A DNA stretch of 64,000 bases, taken from JAWLBR01 sp041687495 (lineage in GTDB: Bacteria > Bacillota > Limnochordia > DTU087 > JAAYGB01). Of the stretch, positions 18,386 through 28,214 are shown piece after piece. The notes under the pieces were generated by a model that saw nothing but the letters and a program-made list of their open reading frames with translations, did no database searches and had not been told where the DNA came from. Location: assembly GCA_041687495.1 (NCBI GenBank), contig JAWLBR010000004.1, positions 1 to 64,000 of the forward strand, in the 5' to 3' direction. Numbering within the stretch: position 1 is the first letter of the stretch; each line of letters opens with the position of its first letter. The translations under genes and the position numbers were made by a program.

Positions 18386-18679
18386 CTACCGTTCCCCCTC
18401 CATCACAGCAGCTACACCTTACTTCTTCGCCTCTTGCTTCTTCGTGACCGGCAGCGCTAATCCTTGAGATTTCCCGAATTGACGCAGGAAAAGCTCCTGA
18501 CTCCGAGCGGACCATACAAACGAGCAAAACGGCATTGGAACCTGTTATATATCATAAACGATGCTTATATGATAAGCAGGGGGAGGCAGGGGCACTGACA
18601 AGACATGACGAATAAGACAATGTCATTAATAGTAACTATTAGCTAGAAAACACTTTAACCGTCAGCTGGAGGTATGCGT
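18386..18679. other. Intergenic region with nested dyads upstream of the ZIP transporter
   Basis: 294 bases between divergent genes (UroD family minus, ZIP plus). It contains the perfect inverted repeat GCTTAT-ATG-ATAAGC (18563-18577) and, overlapping it, TATCATA...TATGATA (18550-18574). These could be a metalloregulator operator, but no known consensus was matched. Confidence 0.4.
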
Positions 18680-19495
18680 ATGGAACCAAGTAACGTGCTG
18701 CTGGCCTTTGCATTGACCTTGTTCGCTGGACTGTCAACCGGGATCGGCAGCGCCTTGGCGTTCTTTACTAAGAGAACCAACACAGCGTTCCTTTCGTCGG
18801 CTCTCGGCTTTTCCGCCGGTGTCATGATCTACGTGTCAATGATTGAGATCATGGACAAAGCTAAGGTAGCCCTAACTGGCGAATTGGGTCCAGGACCTGG
18901 GGCTTGGCTCACGGCGGGCGCTTTCTTTGGAGGAATGGCTTTAATCGCAGTGATCGACAAGGTGATTCCCAGTTACGAGAATCCCCACGAGCCCCGCATG
19001 GTGGAGCAGATGCAGGACACTACGTCGGAGGGCGACAAACAGCAGAGCCTCATGCGCATGGGTGTGTTGGCAGCAATATCCATTGCTATCCACAACTTCC
19101 CAGAGGGATTGGCCACATTCACCGCATCTTTAAAGGATCCCAGCCTGGGTATTCCCATCGCAGTGGCCATCGCCATCCACAATATTCCTGAGGGAATCGC
19201 CGTGGCAGTGCCGATCTTCTACGCCACGGGCAGCAAGAAAAGGGCGTTTCGGTACTCCTTCCTATCTGGGCTTTCCGAACCCTTGGGGGCGCTGGTCGGC
19301 TACCTGCTCCTAGCTCCCTTTTTCAATGACACAGTCTTTGGGCTGTTATTTGCCTCCGTGGCCGGCATCATGGTCTTCATTTCGCTAGATGAACTCTTGC
19401 CGGCGGCCCGTGAGTATGGTAAAGCCCACTTGTCCATCTATGGTGTCATCGCTGGGATGATGGTCATGGCTATTAGTCTACTGTTAGTGATGTAG
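18680..19495 (+). CDS. ZIP family metal transporter (ZupT-like)
   Basis: 271 aa integral membrane protein with eight predicted segments. It shows the ZIP metal-site helices: [10 protein letters not shown] (TM4) and [10 protein letters not shown] (TM5), plus [17 protein letters not shown] [13 protein letters not shown] variable loop between TM3 and TM4 holds [19 protein letters not shown]. It would import zinc, iron or other divalent cations across the cytoplasmic membrane. GGAGG lies seven bases before the ATG at 18680; the ATG two codons earlier is too close to it. A hairpin terminator follows. Confidence 0.93.
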   Translation: MEPSNVLLAFALTLFAGLSTGIGSALAFFTKRTNTAFLSSALGFSAGVMIYVSMIEIMDKAKVALTGELGPGPGAWLTAGAFFGGMALIAVIDKVIPSYENPHEPRMVEQMQDTTSEGDKQQSLMRMGVLAAISIAIHNFPEGLATFTASLKDPSLGIPIAVAIAIHNIPEGIAVAVPIFYATGSKKRAFRYSFLSGLSEPLGALVGYLLLAPFFNDTVFGLLFASVAGIMVFISLDELLPAAREYGKAHLSIYGVIAGMMVMAISLLLVM

Positions 19496-19526
19496 CCAAA
19501 ATTGTGCGCTACGATGATAGCAAAAG

Positions 19527-19552
19527 GCCCACCAACTGCTGGTGGGCTTCTC
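19527..19552. terminator. Terminator between convergent genes
   Basis: GCCCACCA and TGGTGGGC arms with a 5-base loop. The plus side continues TTCTCT and the minus side CCTTTTG, so both T-tracts are short. It lies between the ZIP transporter and the EEP-family hydrolase stops. Confidence 0.65.
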
Positions 19553-19576
19553 TGTCCTATGGCTGCCTTAGGGAGT

Positions 19577-20359
19577 CTAGCTCTCCTTAGCAAATTGCAA
19601 ACAAGCAACAATGGGATAGTGGTCACTGATGAAGACACCGTCCGGACGGTCCTCCACAACCTGGTAAGACTCAACCTGAAAGTCCTTAGTGAAGAGAATG
19701 TAGTCGATAAGGTGCGGGTTCTCAACTTGGCCATAGCCGTGGAAAGTACCTTTGTCGCTGCCGACGGCGATACCAGCATCTTGGAAAAGACCGGTTCTTC
19801 CGTCCAATACTGCCTTCCCGGTCCAAAACTGGATAGGAACACTCGAAGGAATATCATTCATGTCTCCGGTCAGAATGGCCGGCAGCGACTGCCTGCGAAC
19901 AAAGCTATCAATGGCCAACGCCCCCTTCTCCCTGGCGTTGGTAGACTCGTGGTCTAGGTGGGTGTTCACGGCGAGAAGCTCACGTCCTGTGCATCTGTCC
20001 CGTACCACCGCATAGGTTACGATCCGCACACAGTTGTTACCCCAATGTTTACTGCCCGGGACATCCGGCGTATCGGAAAGCCAAAAATCCCCGCTGCTGA
20101 TAATCTCAAGGGAACTCTTCTTCAGATAGACTGCGGTGTGCTCCCCGCCATCTATATCCCTTCCTCGCCCGATCCGGGCGTACCCATCAAGGCTGGCGTC
20201 CAGGTAGGCGATCATCTGCGGCAGCCCTTCTTGAACTCCTAAAACATCTGGCTGGTATTTCAGAACGGTCTCCACCGCCGCCTGCCTGCGATAAGGCCAA
20301 GCGTTCTCACCGTCCCGCTCCGTCTCCATACGCAAATTGAAGCTCATAACTGATATCAT
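19577..20359 (-). CDS. Endonuclease/exonuclease/phosphatase family protein
   Basis: 260 aa EEP-fold metal-dependent hydrolase. Motifs: MSFNLRMETERDG (Asn metal ligand), DVLGVQEGLPQM (catalytic Glu), NTHLDHES, LTGDMND, IDYILFT and the C-terminal SDHYPIVA (Asp-His pair). This subgroup resembles small secreted or cytosolic EEP proteins of unknown substrate, often compared to sphingomyelinase or inositol phosphatases. No signal peptide is seen. ATG preceded by GAGGTGCCACAGCA. Confidence 0.9.
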   Translation of the reverse strand: MISVMSFNLRMETERDGENAWPYRRQAAVETVLKYQPDVLGVQEGLPQMIAYLDASLDGYARIGRGRDIDGGEHTAVYLKKSSLEIISSGDFWLSDTPDVPGSKHWGNNCVRIVTYAVVRDRCTGRELLAVNTHLDHESTNAREKGALAIDSFVRRQSLPAILTGDMNDIPSSVPIQFWTGKAVLDGRTGLFQDAGIAVGSDKGTFHGYGQVENPHLIDYILFTKDFQVESYQVVEDRPDGVFISDHYPIVACLQFAKES

Positions 20360-20871
20360 TGCTGTGGCACCTCACATCTGTACTTGGCTTGCCCTAGGTT
20401 CAACTTACTGACTTCTGGGTTCGCCAGTACAAGAAGATTCTCCTGTCTTGCGGAGAATGCGTGTGCCCACCGTTGGTGATTCTGCCCATGTGACAATGGT
20501 ACCCCTAGATGCCAAAGGGATAGATCCTTTGTACCAGATCTGTCTTAACGCTCTCGAGACGTTCGCTCTTACTGCGGTATACCCCGAAGCCCTCCCGCTG
20601 CTTTGGGCCGGTATAATATAGCTTGGGCTCTGGTCTGCGGTGATGTCTTTGCTTCAACTTCAATCTCTCCCGTTCTTATGTTGATCGGCTCCCTCGAGCA
20701 AGGTACGCAGGCTGGGCTGCTACCCTTGCCACGGGCAACGGGATTAAGGTATTCGATTCCCCGACAAGATATACCGCGACATTTGACACAGAGCGATTTT
20801 TTACTCAGTTGTTACAATCGCTGCTCTGCTTCACCTTCAGACCTTCAAGCAGCGGCTGGGTCTTCTGAGAG
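20360..20871. other. Long intergenic region, possibly holding decayed coding sequence
   Basis: 512 bases between the EEP hydrolase gene start and the alcohol dehydrogenase stop. On the plus strand a short frame from an ATG at 20457 to a TAG at 20621 encodes 54 residues (MRVPTVGDSAHVTMV...). Further plus-strand fragments in other frames (for example GWAATLATGNGIKV at about 20715-20760) look protein-like but are cut by stops. No domain was recognised and no promoter or terminator was convincing. Confidence 0.3.
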
Positions 20872-22041
20872 CTACCGCGCCAGTCTTAAAATCTCCAGAA
20901 CATCCTGCTGCGTAAGCTTGACGAACATACCTACCGTGTCTCCATTTGGCTTCTTACATTTTGCAGCCATTTCCTCCAGTCGATCCTCCGGCACCCCTAA
21001 CTTCTCGAGGGTTGTAGGCAGGCCGATGGACTGGAAAAACTCCTCCATACGCCTAATGCCCTCCAGGGCCGTAGCTTCGGGATCCCGAAAAGACTGCTCC
21101 GCATTCCATACCCGAACGGCAAACTGTACAAAACGCTGCACGTCGTGTTTATACACATACCTCATCCAGGCAGGAAACACGACGGCCAACCCAGCACCAT
21201 GGGCCACGTCATAAATTCCGCTGAGCTCATGCTCAATTTGGTGGGATGCCCAGTCGCCAATTCTGCCTGTGCTCAGAAGGTCGTTATGGGCCAGCGTACT
21301 TGCCCACATGATCTCGGCCCTGGCAGCGTAATTTTCCGGAGACTGCAGCACGAGCGGGACATTTTGGATTACTGTCTTTAGTGTAGCCTCACACAACCGG
21401 TCGGTGTAGTCTACGTGCTCTACATTGGTGAAGTACCGTTCCATTACATGGGCCATGATGTCCGCTGCACCGCAAGCGGTTTGGTACGGCGGAAGAGTGA
21501 ACGTCAGTTCAGGGTTCATAATGGCAAATACTGGTCGATTAAGCTCATGGTTTAGACCTCGCTTGAGCCAACCGTCCTCATTGGTGATCACGGCACTTTT
21601 GCTGGCTTCGCTACCCGCTGCCGGGATAGTCAGGACGACGCCCACTGGCACCCGCTCCCCCGGCTCGGCCTCCCCAGCAAAGAAATCCCAGACGTCTCCC
21701 TCGTAGGGAACTCCCAAAGCAATGGCTTTGGCAGAGTCGATTACACTGCCCCCGCCAACGGCAAGAATAAAGTCCACTTTCTGCTCTCGGCACAGGCGAA
21801 CACCTTCATGGACAAGGCTCAACCTGGGGTTTGGCTGAACTCCCCCCAGTTCTACCAGTTCTAAGCCTGCTGCGTGAAGAGAATCGACTACTCGGTCGTA
21901 CAGCCCAGTTCTCTTGATGGTTCCACCACCATAGTGCAGCAGCACCCTGTTTGCCTGTCTCTTGGTTTCGGCCCCAACCTGCTGTTCTGTACCTCTGCCG
22001 AAGATGATTTTCGTCGGACTCAAAAACTCAAAGTTTTCCAA
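20872..22041 (-). CDS. Iron-containing alcohol dehydrogenase (butanol dehydrogenase-like)
   Basis: 389 aa group III alcohol dehydrogenase. It begins MENFEFLSPTKIIFGRG, has the nucleotide-binding GGGSVIDSAKAIA, and the metal ligands in CGAADIMAHVMERYF, SHQIEHELSG and DVAHGAGLAVVFP. It most resembles the YugJ/BdhA group acting on short aldehydes or ketones with NAD(P)H. The start is a TTG with AAAGGAT upstream. It lies downstream of an OFA-type transporter on the same strand, about 100 bases apart. Confidence 0.93.
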   Translation of the reverse strand: MENFEFLSPTKIIFGRGTEQQVGAETKRQANRVLLHYGGGTIKRTGLYDRVVDSLHAAGLELVELGGVQPNPRLSLVHEGVRLCREQKVDFILAVGGGSVIDSAKAIALGVPYEGDVWDFFAGEAEPGERVPVGVVLTIPAAGSEASKSAVITNEDGWLKRGLNHELNRPVFAIMNPELTFTLPPYQTACGAADIMAHVMERYFTNVEHVDYTDRLCEATLKTVIQNVPLVLQSPENYAARAEIMWASTLAHNDLLSTGRIGDWASHQIEHELSGIYDVAHGAGLAVVFPAWMRYVYKHDVQRFVQFAVRVWNAEQSFRDPEATALEGIRRMEEFFQSIGLPTTLEKLGVPEDRLEEMAAKCKKPNGDTVGMFVKLTQQDVLEILRLAR

Positions 22042-22140
22042 TGGGATTCAATCCTTTCTCGTACGTTCGCCGTTGGTTTGTGCACCCAAGCCTTTGTGCA
22101 CCCACTGCTGGCGAACAACTCCAGATATGTCTTGCCTACT

Positions 22141-23355
22141 TCATTCAGAACTAGTTCCCGGCGGCCTTGCGGCAGCTGTCAATCCCAGTGCCAATGCACA
22201 CACCACGCCAAATATCAGAAATGCCGGCCGATAGCTGCCATAGGCGTCATGGACAGCGGCTCCGATCCCGGGCCCAGCTATCCCAGCTACCCCGTAGGCA
22301 GTGAAGAGAATGCCGTAGTTTGACCCTACATGGGCAGTTCCGAAAAAGTCTGCCGTCATCGAAGGATAAATTGACAGGATGCCACCGAAGCAAAGACCAA
22401 CCAGACCAGCCACCATCAGCAGGATAGTACTGTGGCCTATGTTTGGGAAAACGAGCATTGCACCGCCCATGAGCAAAATGCTGACCCGCAGCGCTTGTAG
22501 CCGTCCAATCCAGTCAGAGACATAGCCCCAGAGAATGCGCCCGCCCCCGTTGAGGACAGCCATCACCCCTACCGCAAAGGCTGCTGCACTGGGCAGGAAA
22601 CCTGACTCACTTAAGTAAGCTGCCAAATGGCCAATTACCAGCAGACCGGCACTGGTACTGAGGCCAAAGATTGCCCAGAGAATCCAGAACTGGCGCAGGC
22701 GTACCATCTGCGGCCAATCGAAATTCTGAACCACCGGCATCGCTCGCCGTTTGCCACGAGCGGCTCCCCCTGGGTTCCAATCTTGAGGAGGGTCGCTGAG
22801 TAATCTGGCTCCCAGTAAAACAATGACTAAGAACACCAAACCCAAGACAAGAACAGCTTGACGCCATCCCGCAATGACGATGATCCGCGTCGCTACCGGA
22901 GCAAACACCAGGGCACCTGCACCAAAACCGGCGACGGCAAGACCCGCTGCCAGTCCCCGCTTATCTGGGAACCACTTGACGCACGCGGCTAACGGCCCCG
23001 CATAGCCCAAGCCCACTCCTATTCCTCCCAGCACTCCATAGGTAAGGTACAGCCACAAAAGCGAATTGGCGCGACTGGCCAGAATGTAGCCCAGCCCCAA
23101 CAGGATTCCACCGGCGGTCACCACGGTTCTCGGACCGGCGGCGTCCTGCCACCGCCCCCCTACCAACATTCCGACTGCGTAGAAAACGAGTACCAAGGTA
23201 AACGTTATTGACACCTCGGTCTTGGACCAGCCGAAGTCTTCCATGAGTGGAGTGACAAATACGCTCCAGGCATAGATGGCACCAAGACACAACTGTACGC
23301 CCACGGCTGCGGCTGCCACTAACCATCGCTTTCTCTTCAGTGTCTTTTCCAACAC
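22141..23355 (-). CDS. OFA-type major facilitator transporter
   Basis: 404 aa, twelve predicted membrane segments, of the oxalate/formate antiporter (OFA) family. Marks: LCLGAIYAWSVFVTPLM in TM1, YGVLGGIGVGLGYAGP in TM4, KWFPDKRGLAAGLAVAGFG in the loop to TM5, GGGRILWGYVSDWIG between halves and GLCFGGILSIYPSMTADFFG. Family members exchange small carboxylates; the substrate here is unknown. The start is a GTG (23355) or TTG (23352) after AAGGGG. It precedes the iron alcohol dehydrogenase gene, which suggests a shared metabolite. Confidence 0.9.
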   Translation of the reverse strand: MLEKTLKRKRWLVAAAAVGVQLCLGAIYAWSVFVTPLMEDFGWSKTEVSITFTLVLVFYAVGMLVGGRWQDAAGPRTVVTAGGILLGLGYILASRANSLLWLYLTYGVLGGIGVGLGYAGPLAACVKWFPDKRGLAAGLAVAGFGAGALVFAPVATRIIVIAGWRQAVLVLGLVFLVIVLLGARLLSDPPQDWNPGGAARGKRRAMPVVQNFDWPQMVRLRQFWILWAIFGLSTSAGLLVIGHLAAYLSESGFLPSAAAFAVGVMAVLNGGGRILWGYVSDWIGRLQALRVSILLMGGAMLVFPNIGHSTILLMVAGLVGLCFGGILSIYPSMTADFFGTAHVGSNYGILFTAYGVAGIAGPGIGAAVHDAYGSYRPAFLIFGVVCALALGLTAAARPPGTSSE

Positions 23356-23406
23356 AACACCCCTTGAATTAGTCTACCCCGACAAGACCCTAGGAGATTT
23401 GCCCGG

Positions 23407-24321
23407 TTAACGTAGCTCAGGGGACTCCCCTATCAACACAGGGCTTGTGGGGTCATGCCTCAGGGCATTGGCTGCTGCCTTGTTGTCCGAACGCATCCCA
23501 TAGCAATACACACATTCAAATCGGCAGGTGTCGTAGTGACCCATGTCTACGGCAGGAACGCATAAGCACTCTGAACGTTGAGCTCTGTCCTTGGTCTGCT
23601 TCACGTTGACTCCAAACAGACGGCTGATATGGCGACCATCAATGCAGCTGCCGTGGCTGATGCCATACTCGCTAAGGTCTAGGCTCTCGCAGCAGGTCTG
23701 AATAGCTAGCCCATGGGTGCCTGCTATCTGTGCCAGCTGCCGGGATAGCTTCCGTAAGGTGGCTTCCTGTGCAGGGGTGTTTAGGTCTTCGACAACTATG
23801 TTCTCGTCTTGGGCCAAACTCCTCAGCCTTGGCTTAATCTTCCCGTACATGTCAAGGAAGCTGATGGTAACCCGCCCAGCAACCCCCTGCAGTCTGCTTG
23901 CCAACTGGCCGAAACGCTCGACGTGGTAAGAGACCGGAGTCAGGGTACTGCAGATAATGGGGTCGTATCGCCACAACACCCGTTCTGGTCCTAACCGCTC
24001 TGCCAGCTCAGAGAAGCACTCAATCCGGACCGACAAGTCAGGAAGCTTCGGCTCGAATGCTGGTGGATAGTCATTGAGCGTATACTGGAAGTAGTAGTTA
24101 TACCCCCGATCTTCGATCTCAGTCAGATGAGTAAGCAGTGGCTTGGGATGTTTGCTCCAAAACACTATGGCATCCACTTGTTCAGGTCCAAGATCGACTC
24201 TTTTCGCCTGCTTGGGATTAAATGGATTCACCCGCACGAACCAACCGGCTCGGATCCGATGCATAAACCACTCCGAGTAAAAGGCCGGAATGTCTGTGCG
24301 GCGACTAGCGCTGATGATCAA
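23407..24321 (-). CDS. DUF1848 family protein with C-terminal radical-SAM-like cysteine motif
   Basis: 304 aa. N-terminus IISASRRTDIPAFY and VDAIVFWSKHPKP are DUF1848 marks; the central barrel has YYFQYTLNDY and VLWRYDPII. Near the C-terminus lie CIDG and CLCVPA, then CRFECVYCYG, an exact CX3CX2C pattern like the [4Fe-4S] motif of radical SAM enzymes, which usually lies N-terminal. Pfam describes this resemblance for the family; no reaction is established. TTG start after GGGTGTGATATT. It is the last gene of an operon with a glycyl radical enzyme that lacks an ordinary activase, 21 bases after the kinase stop. Confidence 0.88.
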   Translation of the reverse strand: MIISASRRTDIPAFYSEWFMHRIRAGWFVRVNPFNPKQAKRVDLGPEQVDAIVFWSKHPKPLLTHLTEIEDRGYNYYFQYTLNDYPPAFEPKLPDLSVRIECFSELAERLGPERVLWRYDPIICSTLTPVSYHVERFGQLASRLQGVAGRVTISFLDMYGKIKPRLRSLAQDENIVVEDLNTPAQEATLRKLSRQLAQIAGTHGLAIQTCCESLDLSEYGISHGSCIDGRHISRLFGVNVKQTKDRAQRSECLCVPAVDMGHYDTCRFECVYCYGMRSDNKAAANALRHDPTSPVLIGESPELR

Positions 24322-24342
24322 AATATCACACCCATAGATCGA

Positions 24343-25785
24343 TTACTCGCCAGCCGCAGCCGGCAGAAACTCGGTCATTTTGACTGAACGACGAACTAAT
24401 TCTCGCCCCTGTTCCAGGTCGGCTATTTCACCCAAGGCGATCAGCTGGGTCAGGATATTACCCATCGCCGTGGCCTCAACGGGGCCAGTAACCACCCTGC
24501 GCTTCGTAATATCGGCGGTCAGCTGACACAGAAGCTCGGCCTGGATACCGCCTCCCACCATGTTGACGGTACTAATCCCTTCCCCGGTCAACTCTTCCAG
24601 TACTTCAACGGTCTTCTTGTAGCTGAAGGCCAAACTCTCATAGATACCACGGGCAATCTGCCCAGGCGAATCAGGTGGGTTCTGACCCGTATCCAGACAG
24701 TACTGCCGGATAGCCTCCGGCATATCGTCGGGATTGAGGAATCGGGGGTCATCCGGATTGACCTGGAACTGGAACGGCTTTGCACTGGCTGCAGCCCGCT
24801 CAATTTCGCCATAGGACAAGTTAAGTCCCAAAAGCTGCCAACTGTGTCGGCATTGCTGCAGGAGCCACAGCCCGCTGATATTCTTCAGAAAACGGATGGT
24901 ATTGGCGACTCCGCACTCATTGGTGAAATTTGCATCCATCGAAGCGGTGGTGATCATCGGTCCTCCCAACTCCATACCCAACAAAGACCATGTACCACTG
25001 CTTAGGAATGCGCTGGTCTCACCCGGCTCGAAAGGCGTCGCAGCCACCGCCGAGGCTGTGTCGTGACTGCCAACCAACATCACCTTCAGATCCGTTCCGA
25101 CCCCACATTCATGCGCCACCTGCGGCAGAATCGTTCCCAGGGCTTGAGCCGGTTCAGCTACCTCTTGCAGAATACCAGAATCGATACCCAGAGTGTCCAA
25201 GAAGTCAAAAACCCATGCTCCCGTTCTTGGGTCCAGCAGCTGTGATGTCGATGCAATTGTTCTTTCGCTGCAGCATTCTCCTGTTAGGAAGTAGTTGAGA
25301 AGATCCGGAGTAAACAGCAGCTTCTTGGTACTGCCTAGAACCCATGGCCGGTATTTGACGTCAGCATACAGCTGGTACAGTGTGTTCAGCTGCATGAACT
25401 GGATCCCCGTAGCTTGGTATATTGACTCTTGCGAAATGCGTTCCCACAGCTCTGGCATGAGCTCATCTGTCCGTCGATCTCGGTAGTGATACGGATTGGA
25501 CAGCAGCTGTCCGTTGCTGTCAAGTAGACCGTAATCCACGCCCCAAGTGTCGATCCCGATGGACGAGAGAACGTAGCCCTCTGATGCTGCGGATCGAATT
25601 CCACACTTGATCTCCCGAAGCAGTTGCAGAATATCCCAGTACATGTGACCGTTAACATACTCTGGCCCATTGGCAAATTTGTGGACCTCTCTCAGCACGA
25701 TGTGTTCTCCATCAAAGGACCCCAAGATAGCCCTTCCGCTGGAGGCGCCCAAGTCAATTGCCATGAGATGCAAACTCTCACCCAT
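24343..25785 (-). CDS. Rhamnulokinase-family (FGGY) sugar kinase
   Basis: 480 aa FGGY carbohydrate kinase. The first domain shows MAIDLGASSGRAILG (phosphate 1 loop) and IGIDTWGVDYGLLD, the catalytic Asp region typical of RhaB. The second shows VGSHDTASAVAATP, LSSGTWSLLG and NMVGGGIQAELLCQLTAD (adenosine site). NTIRFLKNISGLWLLQ is also RhaB-like. Best call is ATP:L-rhamnulose 1-phosphotransferase family, but the context (glycyl radical enzyme and FSA-type aldolase, no rhamnose isomerase or aldolase) leaves the real substrate open. GGGGAG lies before ATG at 25785, preferred over a GTG three codons upstream. Confidence 0.88.
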   Translation of the reverse strand: MGESLHLMAIDLGASSGRAILGSFDGEHIVLREVHKFANGPEYVNGHMYWDILQLLREIKCGIRSAASEGYVLSSIGIDTWGVDYGLLDSNGQLLSNPYHYRDRRTDELMPELWERISQESIYQATGIQFMQLNTLYQLYADVKYRPWVLGSTKKLLFTPDLLNYFLTGECCSERTIASTSQLLDPRTGAWVFDFLDTLGIDSGILQEVAEPAQALGTILPQVAHECGVGTDLKVMLVGSHDTASAVAATPFEPGETSAFLSSGTWSLLGMELGGPMITTASMDANFTNECGVANTIRFLKNISGLWLLQQCRHSWQLLGLNLSYGEIERAAASAKPFQFQVNPDDPRFLNPDDMPEAIRQYCLDTGQNPPDSPGQIARGIYESLAFSYKKTVEVLEELTGEGISTVNMVGGGIQAELLCQLTADITKRRVVTGPVEATAMGNILTQLIALGEIADLEQGRELVRRSVKMTEFLPAAAGE

Positions 25786-25895
25786 GTAAGTCACTCCCCG
25801 CTCTCGCTTTGCTCTATGCTTTCCGCACCAGTACAGGGCTTCCTTTTTCCCGTGTCTGCTGCGGCAACACCTAGTGCCTCAACAACAAGCTGAAG

Positions 25896-28193
25896 CTACC
25901 AGGAGTGCTCTGTTCTTGCAATGATGTCGTCTTGGATGGATTTATCCAAGTCTCCAAACAACGCGCTGTAGCCGGCAACGCGCACCACTAGGGACTTGTA
26001 CTGCTCAGGGTGTGCTTGCGCGTCCCTGAGGGTCTGCGCCGAGACTACGTTGAATTGGACGTGCTGCAGCTTAAGGCGCATGAAGGCACGAATAAAACCC
26101 ACCATTTTCTCAAGCCCAGTATCGCGTGCCAGCGCGGAGGGATGGAATTTCAGATTGAGCAAGCTGCCATTGGAGGTCAAGTAGTTGTCCAGCTTGGAAA
26201 CGCTTTTCAACACAGCAGTTGGGCCATTCTTGTCTCGTCCGGGCATGGGAGATAGGCCACCATCTGCCAGTTGATCGCCTCTGTGACGTCCATCAGCTGT
26301 AGCTCCCACACCGGCACCCAAGGGAACGTGAGCTGAGACAGTATACGCCCCTGGCAGGAACCGCCCGCCCCGAACGTTCCCGCGGTTAGCAACTGTGCGG
26401 CAGTAATGGCGGAGCAGATCGGCCCCGATGTCGTCAACTGCGTCAACATCGTTCCCGAACTTGGCGTACTTGTTTACCATCCGATGTCTCAAAACTTCTC
26501 CTTGGCTGCCGGGAAAATCCTCGGTCAAGGCACTGACCAAATCCTCCAGCCGCAGCTGCCCTGTGGTGAACACCAGCTGTTTGATGGCATACAAGGAATC
26601 GCTCAGGTTGGCTGTCCCCACTCCCTGCACCCCAGAAAAGTTGTACTTAGCTCCCCCCGCAGATACGTCCTTACCCCGCTCGATGCAGCCATCAACCAGA
26701 CAGGACAGAAGTGGTGTGGGTGCCAGGTCCGCATGACATGCATCGACCGCATCACAGCCTTGGACCATGACAGCCACATACTCATCAATGCTACCTTTGA
26801 TCGCCTCAAGGAGCTGCTCAAAGCTGGAAAACTCGCCGGGTGAGTGAACTAGCGTCAGCTCCATTACCCGCACCAGATTGAAAAGGGCGATATCGTGCAG
26901 GCCGTAAGTCTTGCCGGGGATGGAAAGCTCAACACAGCCGACAACGGCATAGTCCCGAGCATGCTCTAACTCAACACCACGGTTGAGAAATCCCGGAACT
27001 ATCACCTCGTCATTGAAGAACTGCGGAATTCCAGTTCCCAAGCGCACCGTTTCGGCGGCGCAGCGTAGGAACGCATCAGGCGTCAGTTCATTCACCCTAA
27101 CTCCTAGATTAGGTTGAGGCAAGCAGATCTCTTGGTAAGTCTCCAGAATTAGGCGGGAAAGCTCGTTGACAGCGCAGCGACCTTGACGGTCTAGTCCTCC
27201 CAACACAATGGTGTATCCAGTTGGAAAACCGGCAAAGTAACGGGCACTGTCTCGGCTGCGCAGCAAGACGACATCGTTCATCTTCAGCCAAAGATCACAG
27301 AGGAGCTCTCGAAGATAACTCTCCGACACTCCCTTTGTCAAACTGCGCCGGTAAAAGGGCAGCATGTATTGGTCAAAACGCCCCGACGAAATGGAGCTGG
27401 CGTTGGACTCGTACTGCGCAGCCAAATTGACAAACCAGAACAGTTGACAGGCTTCATCAAAATCCTCAGGTGGTAAGAAGGCCACCCTATGGGCAATAGC
27501 TGCCATTCTGGTCAGTTCGCCCCGCCGTGCCAAAGATGGCTCCCTCAGCGCCATATCCTCAGCCAGGTGAGCATATCTGAGGATATGGCGGCTGGTCGCC
27601 TGGAGTACAATCAGAGCCGCTGCATAAAAATCGCTATCGGGATGCAGGCGACTCCTTTCTGCCACACGCTCAGTGATCTGACCAAGTCCACAGGATAGTA
27701 GCTCGGGAAAATCCATAATGATGTGGCCTTGGCCCTTATCTGTCTGATTGAGCTTGAAAATCTTTAGCTTTTCCCCGACTTGAATCTCGGGATGGAGCCG
27801 GCTTTTCACCAGGTCCTTGAGGGAACGGCCTAGCCAGTATGGATAGATCTCTTCTCGATACAATCGCTTGTCCTGTTCGCTGACCCAGAAGGGGTCCTGG
27901 GGACGACTGGCAAGTGTGTCGAGCTCATCGTAGATCCAATATGGATCCATCTCAGGAGAGGCTATCCCAGATCTAGGCTTGATCGTTCGATTCCCACCCA
28001 ATAGCTCTCCGGGGCGAATGGTGATGGAGACGCCGTCCATGACCGCAGCTGTGGCTTTTGCCCGGCGAGTAATCACTGGCTCTCCTTCTGTCGCCTGGTA
28101 GCTTTTAGTGTAAAGATACGCCCGCTCCAAAGACAGCTCGCGGCGAAAATCCAGCATCTCCCGCTTGAGGCGCTCAATCCTCTCTGTTGCCAT
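25896..28193 (-). CDS. Glycyl radical enzyme, PflD/YbiW-like (eliminase/dehydratase type)
   Basis: 765 aa pyruvate-formate-lyase superfamily protein, oxygen-sensitive. The active-site Cys-Glu pair is in VVGCVELSIPG (Cys about 420, Glu about 422), the GCVE signature of dehydratases and lyases rather than the CC of pyruvate formate-lyase. The glycyl radical loop is RVAGYSALFGD near the C-terminus (Gly about 741). GHIIMDFPELLSCGLG and GGAKYNFSGVQGVG are further family marks. It sits 21 bases after an FSA-type aldolase gene, the same pairing as ybiW and fsaA in E. coli. No activating radical-SAM gene of the usual kind is beside it. AAGGAG precedes ATG by ten bases. Confidence 0.94.
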   Translation of the reverse strand: MATERIERLKREMLDFRRELSLERAYLYTKSYQATEGEPVITRRAKATAAVMDGVSITIRPGELLGGNRTIKPRSGIASPEMDPYWIYDELDTLASRPQDPFWVSEQDKRLYREEIYPYWLGRSLKDLVKSRLHPEIQVGEKLKIFKLNQTDKGQGHIIMDFPELLSCGLGQITERVAERSRLHPDSDFYAAALIVLQATSRHILRYAHLAEDMALREPSLARRGELTRMAAIAHRVAFLPPEDFDEACQLFWFVNLAAQYESNASSISSGRFDQYMLPFYRRSLTKGVSESYLRELLCDLWLKMNDVVLLRSRDSARYFAGFPTGYTIVLGGLDRQGRCAVNELSRLILETYQEICLPQPNLGVRVNELTPDAFLRCAAETVRLGTGIPQFFNDEVIVPGFLNRGVELEHARDYAVVGCVELSIPGKTYGLHDIALFNLVRVMELTLVHSPGEFSSFEQLLEAIKGSIDEYVAVMVQGCDAVDACHADLAPTPLLSCLVDGCIERGKDVSAGGAKYNFSGVQGVGTANLSDSLYAIKQLVFTTGQLRLEDLVSALTEDFPGSQGEVLRHRMVNKYAKFGNDVDAVDDIGADLLRHYCRTVANRGNVRGGRFLPGAYTVSAHVPLGAGVGATADGRHRGDQLADGGLSPMPGRDKNGPTAVLKSVSKLDNYLTSNGSLLNLKFHPSALARDTGLEKMVGFIRAFMRLKLQHVQFNVVSAQTLRDAQAHPEQYKSLVVRVAGYSALFGDLDKSIQDDIIARTEHSW

Positions 28194-28214
28194 GGGCTTC
28201 GCGCTCCTTATCTA

